DNA from: Bacteroidia bacterium
GTDB lineage: Bacteria > Bacteroidota > Bacteroidia > Bacteroidales > GWF2-35-48
Assembly: GCA_016212695.1 (NCBI GenBank)
Contig: JACREX010000054.1
Location: forward strand, 1-55,766
Direction: 5' to 3'
DNA length: 55,766 bases
Below are positions 36,736 through 45,412 of this stretch, piece after piece. The notes under the pieces were generated by a model. That model saw nothing but the letters and a program-made list of their open reading frames with translations, was not told where the DNA came from and searched no databases. Position 1 is the first letter of the stretch. Every line of letters begins with the position of its first letter. Made by a program: the position numbers and the translations under genes.

Positions 36736-36798
36736 TCTCATGTTTATTTATATATTATCAATTAAATTAAGTTTAACTATTAATCAAAATCAGTAATT

Positions 36799-37035
36799 AT
36801 GGAAGAAAAGAAAGCTCCAGTAAAAAAGGCTCCTGCTAAGAAGGCAGTTGCAAAGAAGGCTGTTCACAAAGCAGCACCGAAGAAAGCTGTTCATCACAAG
36901 GCAGCGCCGAAGAAAGCTGTTCATCACAAAGCAGCTCCGAAGAAAGCTGTTCATCACAAAGCAGCTCCGAAGAAAGCTGTTCATCACAAAGCAGTTCCAA
37001 AAGCAGCGGTTAAGAAAGTTCCAGTTAAGAAGTAA
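36799..37035 (+). CDS. Small histone-H1-like Lys/Ala/Pro/His repeat protein
   Basis: 78 residues without a signal peptide. The core is four tandem copies of a ten-residue unit AAPKKAVHHK, flanked by KKAPAKKAVAKK and VPKAAVKKVPVKK. This composition resembles bacterial H1-like (HctB/AlgP-type) DNA-binding tails; the His-His pair in each unit is distinctive. The four units are encoded by a 30-base tandem repeat (36871-36990). A strong terminator follows. It lies 63 bases after ppdK. A nucleoid role is an inference from composition. Confidence 0.8.
   Translation: MEEKKAPVKKAPAKKAVAKKAVHKAAPKKAVHHKAAPKKAVHHKAAPKKAVHHKAAPKKAVHHKAVPKAAVKKVPVKK
36871..36990 (+). repeat. Four 30-base tandem repeats in the H1-like gene
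   Basis: Units begin at 36871, 36901, 36931 and 36961, each GCAGCNCCGAAGAAAGCTGT followed by TCATCACAAR. The last two are identical and the others differ by one or two bases. A decayed fifth unit starts at 36991. Confidence 0.95.
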
Positions 37036-37050
37036 ACTGGTTGACATCAT

Positions 37051-37080
37051 AAAAAACCCCGGCTTTACCGGGGTTTTTTA
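37051..37080 (+). terminator. Rho-independent terminator
   Basis: AAAAAACCCCGG pairs with CCGGGGTTTTTT around CTTTA, 15 bases after the stop of the H1-like gene. Confidence 0.95.
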
Positions 37081-37140
37081 TTTGTGTCTTTTCCCCGATA
37101 CTATACATTATATATATAGTACCAAAAATATAATAGAAGA

Positions 37141-37172
37141 GTTGTAATTTTAAAAAATATAATGTAGGTTTG
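37141..37172 (+). promoter_or_regulatory. Bacteroidota promoter for the S9 peptidase
   Basis: GTTG at 37141-37144, a 20-base spacer and TAGGTTTG at 37165-37172 fit the -33/-7 pattern with one mismatch in the -33 box. The ATG is 22 bases downstream. Confidence 0.65.
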
Positions 37173-37194
37173 TTTTAATAATAATACATGGATA

Positions 37195-40038
37195 ATGAAA
37201 CGAATTAAATTCTTATACGTTGTTTTATTCATTTTAAGTTTTTCTTTTTTATCTGCTCAAAATAAAATTCCGCTTGACCATACCGTTTACGATTCATGGA
37301 AGGATATTGAAAACCCGATAATATCAGATGACGGGAAATGGGTGTCATATGAAATCAATCCCCAAAAAGGCGATGGATGGCTGTTCCTCAGAAATTGTAT
37401 AAATAATAAAATTGATTCAATACGCCGGGGTTATGCTGCAAAGTTTTCTGCCAATTCGGATTTTTTGATATTTAAGATCAAAGCGCAGGACGATACCATC
37501 CGGAAAGCGAAACTTGCAAAAAAGAAAGACGATGATCTTCCGAAAGATTCTCTTGGTATTTTAATTTTTAAAAAGGATTCCTTAAAAAAAACTGCAAAAC
37601 TGAAATCATTTAAACTGGCAAAAGATAACTCAACATGGATCGCATACCTGCTCGAGAAAGAAACGGCAAAAAAGGATTCTGCAGCCGCTAAAGATAAACC
37701 GGTTCAGGACTCAACCGCCAAAGTAAAACCCAAATCCAAAGAAAAAACAAAAAAGAAAGATAAAAAGACTGAAACCGGAACGTTATTTTTATATAACCCC
37801 TTAACCTCTAAAACCTATCAGTACAAAGATGTTTTGGATTATTCAATTTCCGATAACGGCGCTTTCATCGGTTATATCACATTGAAAAAAGATACAACAT
37901 CTGATACCACATCGGTTTTTATTTTTGATGCAGCCAAAGAAAAAAGTCAGATGATCTTTAAACGTTCGGGTATTGCAAAAAAAATCACATTTGATACAAA
38001 AGGTGAACAATCCGTTTTTATTCATTCTTCTGATACAGCCAAGGCAAAATCTTTTAATATATTTTACTGGTCTGGCAAATCTGAAAGTGCAAAGTGTATT
38101 GTTGATACAGTTAATCCCGGGTTACAGAAAGGATGGTGTGCGAGTGAAAACGGGGAAATCTATTTTTCAAAAGACGGCGCTAAATTATATTTTGGCACAA
38201 TGCCGAGACCGGAAAAAGAAAAAAAAGATACCCTCCCGGATGATGAGAAAGTAAAAGTGGATATATGGAACTGGAAAGATACGCTCATCCAGCCGCAACA
38301 ACTTTCTGAACTGGAAAAAGAGCAAAAACGAAATTACCTGGCGGTGTATCATTTAAAAGACAACAAATTAGTGCAACTTGCTTCCGATGAAATGCAATTT
38401 GTAACACCCATCCTTAAAGGAAATGGCAACATAGGCATCGGCTATTCTTACAAACCGTATAATAAATTTTTATCATGGATAACCAATCAGTATAAGGATA
38501 TTTACCTTGTTGATTTTGTTACCGGAAACCATAAACTGATTCTTAAGAAAAAACAAAGTATCGCCAATATTTCCCCGAATGGTAATTATATAATATGGTA
38601 TGAAGTGGATGACAGTATTTATTATGTTTATTCTGTTAAAAAAGAAAAATCCTTTCCGCTTACCAAGGATATTAAAGTGAATTTCTGGGACGAAGAAAAT
38701 GACACGCCTGCAAAACCCGATCCCTATGGTCTGGCCGGATGGAGCAAAGACGATAAGTCGGCGCTGATTTACGACCGCTATGATATCTGGCAGGTTTTTC
38801 CTGAAGGGAAAGAAAAATTTTCATGTCTTACCAAAGGGCTTGGCCGGAAGGATAGTATCACTTTCAGATATATCGAACTCGACAGGGATGCGCAGTGGAT
38901 AGATCCGGAAAAGGCTCTTCTTTTGAAAGGATTCAGTGATAAAACAAAACAGGAAAGTTTTTACACAACCAAACTCACTGCGAAAGAAAATCCCAAGCTT
39001 TTGATTTCCGGCGATTACAAATTTGCCATGCAGCAAAAAGCAAAGAATGACGATAAACTCATCTGGAAAAAAAGTAATTTTAATGTTTATCCGAATTTGC
39101 TGTATAGCGATTTTACTTTTCAGAATGCCATTCAGCTTACGGATGCCAATCCGCAACAGAAAAAATATCTCTGGGGAACTGTTGAGCTTGTTAAATGGAA
39201 GTCGTTCGACGGAAAAGAACTGGAAGGACTTTTGTATAAACCCGAAAATTTTGATGCAGCCAAAAAGTACCCGATGATCGTTTATTTTTATGAAAGAAAT
39301 TCAGATCAACTTAACCAGTATTGGTCTGTTAGGCCAAGCCGGTCTGTAATCGGATTTTCAGAATATGTAAGCAACGGTTATGTGATTTTCGTACCGGATG
39401 TCAAATATGGCAATGGCGCTCCGGGTCAGGATGCTTATAATGCAATCATCAGCGGAACGGAGCATATTTTAAGCAAGGGCTTTGTCAATAAAGACAGGAT
39501 GGCTCTTCAGGGTCAGAGCTGGGGCGGATACCAGACTGCGTACTTAGTTACGCGTACCAATATATTCAAGGCAGCCATGGCCGGTGCCGCGGTGAGTAAT
39601 ATGACAAGCGCATATGGAGGAATCCGCTGGGCTTCCGGTCACAGCCGCATGATGCAGTATGAAGACGGACAGAGCAGGATAGGAGGGACCTTGTGGGAAA
39701 AACGTGATTTGTATATCGAGAATTCCCCGGTATTTTTTGCCGATAAAATCGAAACGCCTCTTTTACTGATGAACAACGATAACGACGGAGCCGTTCCCTG
39801 GTATCAGGGCATTGAGTTTTTTCTTGCATTACGCAGGCTTAATAAACCGGTCTGGTTGCTGAATTATAACGGCGATGATCATAATCTTAAAAAACGGCCC
39901 AACTGTGTTGACCTGAGCATCCGTATGAAACAGTTTTTTGATTATTACCTTAAAGATGCCCCCGTTCCTGTCTGGATGGATGAAGGAATCCCGGCTGTTA
40001 AAAAAGGTAAGACCTCTGGCTATGATCTTAAAAAATAG
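37195..40038 (+). CDS. Prolyl-oligopeptidase-family (S9) peptidase, secreted
   Basis: 947 residues with a signal peptide (MKRIKFLYVVLFILSFSFLSAQ). The N-terminal 650 residues are a beta-propeller-like region, with a Lys-rich low-complexity insert around residues 155-195 (KPKSKEKTKKKDKKTE). The C-terminal alpha/beta hydrolase has Ser775 in GQSWGGYQ, Asp864 in NDNDGAVPW and His896 in GDDHNLKK, a complete catalytic triad. Members release peptides or dipeptides from small substrates in the periplasm. There is no T9SS tail. A good promoter and an upstream terminator show it is transcribed on its own. Confidence 0.93.
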   Translation: MKRIKFLYVVLFILSFSFLSAQNKIPLDHTVYDSWKDIENPIISDDGKWVSYEINPQKGDGWLFLRNCINNKIDSIRRGYAAKFSANSDFLIFKIKAQDDTIRKAKLAKKKDDDLPKDSLGILIFKKDSLKKTAKLKSFKLAKDNSTWIAYLLEKETAKKDSAAAKDKPVQDSTAKVKPKSKEKTKKKDKKTETGTLFLYNPLTSKTYQYKDVLDYSISDNGAFIGYITLKKDTTSDTTSVFIFDAAKEKSQMIFKRSGIAKKITFDTKGEQSVFIHSSDTAKAKSFNIFYWSGKSESAKCIVDTVNPGLQKGWCASENGEIYFSKDGAKLYFGTMPRPEKEKKDTLPDDEKVKVDIWNWKDTLIQPQQLSELEKEQKRNYLAVYHLKDNKLVQLASDEMQFVTPILKGNGNIGIGYSYKPYNKFLSWITNQYKDIYLVDFVTGNHKLILKKKQSIANISPNGNYIIWYEVDDSIYYVYSVKKEKSFPLTKDIKVNFWDEENDTPAKPDPYGLAGWSKDDKSALIYDRYDIWQVFPEGKEKFSCLTKGLGRKDSITFRYIELDRDAQWIDPEKALLLKGFSDKTKQESFYTTKLTAKENPKLLISGDYKFAMQQKAKNDDKLIWKKSNFNVYPNLLYSDFTFQNAIQLTDANPQQKKYLWGTVELVKWKSFDGKELEGLLYKPENFDAAKKYPMIVYFYERNSDQLNQYWSVRPSRSVIGFSEYVSNGYVIFVPDVKYGNGAPGQDAYNAIISGTEHILSKGFVNKDRMALQGQSWGGYQTAYLVTRTNIFKAAMAGAAVSNMTSAYGGIRWASGHSRMMQYEDGQSRIGGTLWEKRDLYIENSPVFFADKIETPLLLMNNDNDGAVPWYQGIEFFLALRRLNKPVWLLNYNGDDHNLKKRPNCVDLSIRMKQFFDYYLKDAPVPVWMDEGIPAVKKGKTSGYDLKK

Positions 40039-40098
40039 TATAAATTTGAAGAATCAAATTCATATGAAGTTTGAACCGTATTACCTTTGTTCCTTTTA

Positions 40099-43000
40099 TT
40101 ATATCCTCATACCTATAACGGTTACATCATCAACCTGATCAATGCCTCCCATCCAGTTATCAAAATTATGCTCGAGCAATACTTTTTGTTTTTCCATTGA
40201 TAAATGACTGTTGACCAGCAGCAGGTCTTTCAATTGTTTATACATGAATTTTTTGCCCCTGGGTCCGCCAAACTGATCGGCAAAACCATCTGAAAAAAGA
40301 TAAATGGCATCGCCCTTTTGCAGCTCTATAAAATGATTTTTAAATGGCGGGTTTTCTTCGCTATGGATACCGATGGGCATTTTGTCGGGGCGAATTTCAC
40401 GTATTGTAGAGACGTGGGATTCCCCCGTCTCTACAATATATATCGGATTATTCGCCCCGGCATATTGCAGCGTCTGGGCTTCCATGTTATAAATGCACAG
40501 CGCAATATCCATACCGTCTTTCTGTTCGCCTTCCTTACCGGTCTGATGAAGCGCTGTAATAAGGTTTTCGCGCAACTGGTCCAGGATATCGCTTGCTTTT
40601 AAGGTAGCCGTGTGAAGGGTTTCAAAAGTGTATTTGTTCACTATTTCATTCAGCAATGCGGTGCCGAGCATACTCATGAACGCGCCGGGTACGCCATGTC
40701 CTGTGCAATCTGCAACACAGAATATCAAAAAATTTTTGCTGCTTTTTTTCATCGAAAAATCAGAAACCAATATTTCATAATTGATCATTTTCACCCAGTA
40801 AAAATCGCCGCTTACTATATCACGCGGTTTGAAAAGAACAAAATGCTCGGGCAGGTTTTTTGAAACATATTCTTCGGGAGGAAGTATTGCATGCTGGATT
40901 CGCTTCGCATAATGGATGCTGTCCATCACTTCCTGATTTTTATTTTCAATGAGTTGTTTCTGGATTTGTATCTCGTCGCGCTGCGCTTCAATTTCATCGC
41001 GCTGTGCTGTGATTTCTTCTTTTTGCTGCGTTAATTCTTCGTTCTTTTCGAGTATTTCTTCTTTCTGCTTGACCACTTCTGCCGTACGGATTTTCACGAT
41101 CTGCTCAAGCCTTTCTTTATCGCGCTTGAGTTTCTTTTCACGCCAACGGATGTAATAGAACACGGAAAAAACTGCCAGGATGACTACAAGTATCCTGAAC
41201 CACCATGTTTGCCAGAATGGAGGAAGGACTATTACTCTTATACTGGCTCCGTTTTCATTCCAGATACCATCGCTGTTGGTTCCTTTCACTTTAAATGTGT
41301 ATTCGTCGGGAGGCAGTTTGATATACGTTGCGTTTCGTTTATTTCCCACATAATTCCAGTCGTCGTCAAAGCCCTCCATTTTGTATGCATATTGATCCCT
41401 GTCGGATTTTGAATAATGGAGCGATGCAAATTCAAAAGAAAAAACATTGTCTTTATAATTCAGCGTAATCTCTCCGGTCTGCGTGATTGATTTCTGCAGA
41501 TAGGTTTTGTCGCCTTTTTTTATAAGCCGTGTTCCCAGGTTCCGGAATAAACCCATAAGGTCGTCTGTAAAAAAATCTTCATCTGTATGAATACCGGGGT
41601 TGAACACTTCCACCTCCTTATTAAAAAGCTGAAAACTTGTGATTATTATCGGAGGTTTAATAGCGCTGGCCTTGATACTGTCGGGAAAAAACGAAATAAA
41701 ACCGCTGATACCTCCGAAATACATGCAGCCTTTCTGATCTTTACAAAAAGATAAAGCAAAAAATTCACGGTTGGGCAAACCATCGTCTGTATCGAAGTTA
41801 TAAAAAGAGGCAGCCTGACTGCATTTATCTCCGGGCGGCGGCGTAAATTTGCACAATCCGTTCTTGGTGCTGATCCATAGATTATTTTTAGCATCGCTTA
41901 GTATTCCGCAGATTTTATTATCAGGCAAACCATCTTTTCTTAACCAGCTTCTGAACTGAACTTTCCCGTTCTTTGACAGGATCATTTTATTAAGCCCGCC
42001 ATTGGTGCCGATCCACAAATAACCTTTTGAATCTTCGGCAAGGCACAGTATTTTATTATTCGACAGGCTTGACGGTTTACCGGGTTCTGAAAGATAAACG
42101 CTAAACATATTTTTTGCAGGATCATATTTATTCAGGCCATTTGCAGTACCGATCCAAAGTTCACCCATTGAATTTTTAAAAATAGCCAGAACTTTATTAT
42201 GCGACAGGCTGCCTTTTATAGCAGGATCGTTTTTAAAAACCGTGATCTTCCCATCCTTATAATTTATCCTGTTTAAGCCATCGCTGGTACCAGCCCAGAT
42301 ATTTCCCTCATTATCCTGTGCAAGGCTCCAGATCGAATTGTTTGATATGGAATTCGGATTTTCTTTATCATTTTTATAAATGGTATTTTCCATATTTTCC
42401 AAATTGATCCGGTTTAAACCATCATCAGTGCCCACCCACAAATAACCTTCCGAATCCTCGAGAATTGATAATATGGAACTGTTCGAAACTGAATTTTTAT
42501 CTTTCGGATTATTTCTGTACACAATAAATTTTCCGGTGGATTTATCATATTGATTCAGGCCGTTGTCCGTGCCAACCCAAAGTATGTTTTTCCGGTCAGA
42601 ATAGATCATCCATACAGTATTTTCCGAAAGGCTGTTTTTCGAGCCGGGATCATTCTGGAAAACCCTGAATTTTGCTGCATCAGGATTGTATTTATTCAGG
42701 CCGCCGTCGGTTCCAAACCATATATTTCCGGTTTTGTCTTCGATCACAGACCATATAGAATTATCGGATATACCCGCCGGGTTATTGGGGTCGTTTCTGA
42801 AAATTGTAAAGGCAGATTTATCTTTATTAAACAGATACAATCCATTGTCAGACCCTGTCCAGAAATTTCCCGCATGGTCTTGTAATATTGATAAAACTTT
42901 GTTTTCAGATAAGCCCTGTTGTTTTGAAATATCATACAGGAAACGGGTGAATTTTCCGGTATTCCGGTCGTATTTGTTCAGGCCGCCGGAGGTTCCGATC

Positions 43001-43779
43001 CATAGGGTTCCGGCCGGATCTTCGAACAGCGACCACACCGAATTGTTGGATAAACTGGCGGGATTTTTCTCATCATTTTTGAAAACCGTAAAATCGTTTG
43101 TTTGTTTATCATACCGGTTCAAACCCTCTGAAGTGGCAATCCAGATTGATCCTGTACGGTCTTCGAGAAGCGCCCAGACTGCATTGTTTGAAATACTTTT
43201 TTGGTTGTCCGGATTGTTTTTAAAACATGTGAATACATTCGATTTTTTATCAAAGCGGTTAAGCCCATTTTCGGTTCCGGCCCAGAGGTATCCTGATTTA
43301 TCTTCAAGAAGGCTCCAGACGTAATTGTCTGAAATGCTGTGCGGGTTTTCAGGATCATTCTGATAGACTGTGAAGGTGTAATTTTCCCTGTTGAATTTAT
43401 TCAATCCGCCTCCGGAAGTGCCAACCCATAAAATCCCAACGCGGTCTTCGTAAATGCTCCACACGGAGTTGTTCGACAAACTGTGGGGATCGCGGGGATC
43501 GTTCTGAAAAACTGTGAATTTATAGCCATCATACATGTTGAGCCCATGCGTGGTTCCCACCCATATAATGCCGCGGCTGTCCTGAAAAATACAGATCACA
43601 CGGTCCACAGAGAGCCCTTCGCGGGAAGTAATGCGATAGAAACTTATCTTTTGTTTTTGAGCTATCGCAGTTTGAACAAAAATGAATTGTAACAGAATTG
43701 ATATAAAAACAATCGCATTAAGTGAAATATATTTTTTTATATAAACTCCAAATCGGTATTTGATTTCTGGGTTAATCAT
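40099..43779 (-). CDS. Two-component-regulator propeller sensor with Y_Y_Y domain, membrane anchor and SpoIIE/PP2C phosphatase
   Basis: 1226 residues. A signal peptide (ending TAIAQ) is followed by 13 clear and one decayed propeller repeats of the type LSNNSVWSIYEDxxGxLWVGTxxGLNxY, enough for two seven-bladed propellers. A Y_Y_Y domain (QYAYKMEGFDDDWNYVG) comes next, then a transmembrane helix (ILVVILAVFSVFYYI) and a Gln/Glu-rich coiled coil (QRDEIEAQRDEIQIQ). The SpoIIE-type phosphatase has the metal motifs SGDFYW, ADCTGHGVPGAFMS, YAGANNPIYIV and SDGFADQFGG. This resembles hybrid two-component sensors, with a phosphatase output in place of kinase and DNA-binding domains. It is expected to sense an envelope ligand and dephosphorylate a cytoplasmic anti-sigma/antagonist-type partner. 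A palindrome is translated at 40402-40438. Confidence 0.92.
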   Translation of the reverse strand: MINPEIKYRFGVYIKKYISLNAIVFISILLQFIFVQTAIAQKQKISFYRITSREGLSVDRVICIFQDSRGIIWVGTTHGLNMYDGYKFTVFQNDPRDPHSLSNNSVWSIYEDRVGILWVGTSGGGLNKFNRENYTFTVYQNDPENPHSISDNYVWSLLEDKSGYLWAGTENGLNRFDKKSNVFTCFKNNPDNQKSISNNAVWALLEDRTGSIWIATSEGLNRYDKQTNDFTVFKNDEKNPASLSNNSVWSLFEDPAGTLWIGTSGGLNKYDRNTGKFTRFLYDISKQQGLSENKVLSILQDHAGNFWTGSDNGLYLFNKDKSAFTIFRNDPNNPAGISDNSIWSVIEDKTGNIWFGTDGGLNKYNPDAAKFRVFQNDPGSKNSLSENTVWMIYSDRKNILWVGTDNGLNQYDKSTGKFIVYRNNPKDKNSVSNSSILSILEDSEGYLWVGTDDGLNRINLENMENTIYKNDKENPNSISNNSIWSLAQDNEGNIWAGTSDGLNRINYKDGKITVFKNDPAIKGSLSHNKVLAIFKNSMGELWIGTANGLNKYDPAKNMFSVYLSEPGKPSSLSNNKILCLAEDSKGYLWIGTNGGLNKMILSKNGKVQFRSWLRKDGLPDNKICGILSDAKNNLWISTKNGLCKFTPPPGDKCSQAASFYNFDTDDGLPNREFFALSFCKDQKGCMYFGGISGFISFFPDSIKASAIKPPIIITSFQLFNKEVEVFNPGIHTDEDFFTDDLMGLFRNLGTRLIKKGDKTYLQKSITQTGEITLNYKDNVFSFEFASLHYSKSDRDQYAYKMEGFDDDWNYVGNKRNATYIKLPPDEYTFKVKGTNSDGIWNENGASIRVIVLPPFWQTWWFRILVVILAVFSVFYYIRWREKKLKRDKERLEQIVKIRTAEVVKQKEEILEKNEELTQQKEEITAQRDEIEAQRDEIQIQKQLIENKNQEVMDSIHYAKRIQHAILPPEEYVSKNLPEHFVLFKPRDIVSGDFYWVKMINYEILVSDFSMKKSSKNFLIFCVADCTGHGVPGAFMSMLGTALLNEIVNKYTFETLHTATLKASDILDQLRENLITALHQTGKEGEQKDGMDIALCIYNMEAQTLQYAGANNPIYIVETGESHVSTIREIRPDKMPIGIHSEENPPFKNHFIELQKGDAIYLFSDGFADQFGGPRGKKFMYKQLKDLLLVNSHLSMEKQKVLLEHNFDNWMGGIDQVDDVTVIGMRI
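40402..40438. repeat. AGACG...CGTCT palindrome, copy 6 (in CDS)
   Basis: A 13-base arm (TATTGTAGAGACG) pairs with CGTCTCTACAATA; the inner TGGGATTCCCC pairs further with one mismatch. On the minus strand it is translated as part of YIVETGESHVSTIREIR, in a loop of the phosphatase domain. The outer arms GTAGAGACG and CGTCTCTAC extend those of copies 1-4. Confidence 0.85.
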
Positions 43780-43842
43780 TTATTATTTTTTTGGTAAAGA
43801 TAAAAAATATTTCATCCTACCTTTGACATCTGCAATTTGACA

Positions 43843-44880
43843 TCAACTTTTAAATAGCTGTGGTATCGGGCAACCGGGATCCGCTGTTTTATAATTTCCA
43901 GTAAGCGCATAACTCAGGCACCTGGCTCCTCCCCTGCAAAACACATGGTGCGAACATTTTTCGCAGCCGCTGCTGATGGTATTTCTATCTCTGAGTTCTT
44001 TAAGAGTAGGATTATTAAAATATATGTCAGTTAATTTTTCATCGGCAGCATTACCGGTTAAAATTGGTAAACGCCTGCAAGGAAATACATCGCCATTGTG
44101 CATGATATTTATTAAAGTATCTCCTGCGCTGCAGTGATACGGGCATGCCCCTGTTTCCTGAAACATAAGAGATCTGTTCATCTCGATTATTGTTTTATTC
44201 TTCAGCGAAAATCTGTTTTTTTCACGATGCATGATTCTGAAAAAATCTTTTACCTCTTCTAACGTCAGTATTTTATCAGCATGCTGCAAGCCCTGTCCAA
44301 AAGGCAGGAACCTGTCGGCCCATACCTTGGAAACATTCAAGTTTCTGCCTAGTTTTGCCACATCGGGAAACGATTTGTAGTTGTTTTTCTGAGCCGTAAA
44401 TGAGATGTATGTCCTGATTTTATTTTTTTTTAGAATCCTGATGGCTGCGACAACCTTTGCATGATTTCCTTTACCCCGTATCCGGTCGTGATGAACGTTG
44501 TTTCCTTCGATGCTTACCTGAACAAAATCCGTATTGAGTTTTTTCAGCAATAGCGCATTATTTTCATTTATAAAGCTCCCGTTTGTTAACACGGCAAAAC
44601 TGAAAAATTTTGAATAGGTATTCAATATTTCAAGAAATTCAAAAAAGTCATCCCTGATAAAAGGTTCGCCGCCTGTGATATTGATATGTCCTTTTATAAA
44701 ACGCGGATTAAATAATTTATTGAATGAATGCAGAAGATCGAGATAATTTTCAATGATACCTGTCAGCTTTTGCAAAGGAAGCCCTCTGTCTGAATAAGCA
44801 TCGTGATAGCAGTGTGTGCAACGCTGGTTACAATGCTCGGTAATGTGCCACTGAAGCAGAAGACGACCCTTTCTCTCCAT
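43843..44880 (-). CDS. Radical SAM/SPASM-domain protein
   Basis: 345 residues. The radical SAM CxxxCxxC motif is C17, C21 and C24 in WHITEHCNQRCTHCYHD; GGEPFIRDDFFEFLE follows (SAM binding). The C-terminal SPASM-like region has C246, C250, C268, C306, C309, C315, C321 and C337 (CPYHC, CEKC, CRGGARC), enough for additional Fe-S clusters. Enzymes with this layout mainly modify ribosomal peptides or proteins (sactionine, Cys or Tyr cross-links) or mature enzymes. The start WHITEHCNQRCTHCY is close to peptide-maturase families. Its neighbour 532 bases upstream encodes a Cys/Gly-rich-tailed membrane protein; the sensor-phosphatase gene starts 63 bases downstream. Confidence 0.9.
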   Translation of the reverse strand: MERKGRLLLQWHITEHCNQRCTHCYHDAYSDRGLPLQKLTGIIENYLDLLHSFNKLFNPRFIKGHINITGGEPFIRDDFFEFLEILNTYSKFFSFAVLTNGSFINENNALLLKKLNTDFVQVSIEGNNVHHDRIRGKGNHAKVVAAIRILKKNKIRTYISFTAQKNNYKSFPDVAKLGRNLNVSKVWADRFLPFGQGLQHADKILTLEEVKDFFRIMHREKNRFSLKNKTIIEMNRSLMFQETGACPYHCSAGDTLINIMHNGDVFPCRRLPILTGNAADEKLTDIYFNNPTLKELRDRNTISSGCEKCSHHVFCRGGARCLSYALTGNYKTADPGCPIPQLFKS

Positions 44881-44924
44881 TATAAGTAACTGTTAAGAAA
44901 TAACATTGTCATTTTAAATTAAAA

Positions 44925-45362
44925 ATATCGAATAATTAACACCGAATAGCGAACCTTGCCTACCCCCTGCCTACCTTGCCTACCGGCAGGCAGGCGGCAG
45001 GCAGGTGTCGAAGTGTTTAAATACTTCATAATTCTGCGGTTTGATATTCGATATTCATCATTAATAAAAATGTAAATTTTAATTTTTAACAATTCCTAAG
45101 AATTCTATCATTAAATAGTTAGAACTAATTAATTTCGAATACCTGTCCGCTTCGCAGCAGGCGGGTCGAACGCCCAATATTGAATGATGAAGTAAAACAT
45201 GAATATTAGAAATTCGATATTCAATATTAAAATATTTCCTTTGCCTTTTATTTTTAGCTTATAGTGTTAAAACAATATAGTTTTGCAACAAAAAATGGTA
45301 TTCGGTAAAAAAGGTATTCAGTAAGTTACTGAATACCGGTTACTGAATACTGATTACCAAAA
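44925..45362. repeat. Repeat-filled intergenic region
   Basis: The 532 bases between the radical SAM and TIGR04222-like genes are a patchwork. ATATCGAATAATTAACACCGAATAGCG words come first, then the nested palindrome, then GATATTCGATATTCATCATT and GAATATTAGAAATTCGATATTC words. A CCTGTCCGC...GCAGGCGGG element lies at 45143-45167. At 45296-45362 GGTATTCGGTAAAAAAGG-type words and their complement (CTGAATACCGGTTACTGAATAC) follow. No gene is supported. Confidence 0.75.
44953..45007. repeat. TGCCTACC/GGCAGGCA nested palindrome, second copy
   Basis: A run of ACCTTGCCTACC, CCTGCCTACC, TTGCCTACCGGCAGGCAGG and CGGCAGGCAGGT makes a long imperfect inverted repeat. Bases 44972-44994 are identical to the minus strand of the repeat inside the coiled-coil gene at 5310-5336. 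Confidence 0.8.
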
Positions 45363-45412
45363 CAAATTGTTTCAAAATTATATTGTCGCGACACTAGCTT
45401 TTCACTTTTCAC

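Noticed and set aside
36871-36990. CRISPR-like spaced repeats
   Set aside because: The repeats are contiguous and coding, without spacers. No CRISPR array or cas gene was seen in the window.
36790-37050. An 86-codon frame on the minus strand opposite the H1-like gene
   Set aside because: It is a shadow of the 30-base tandem repeats; the plus strand has the plausible composition and the terminator.
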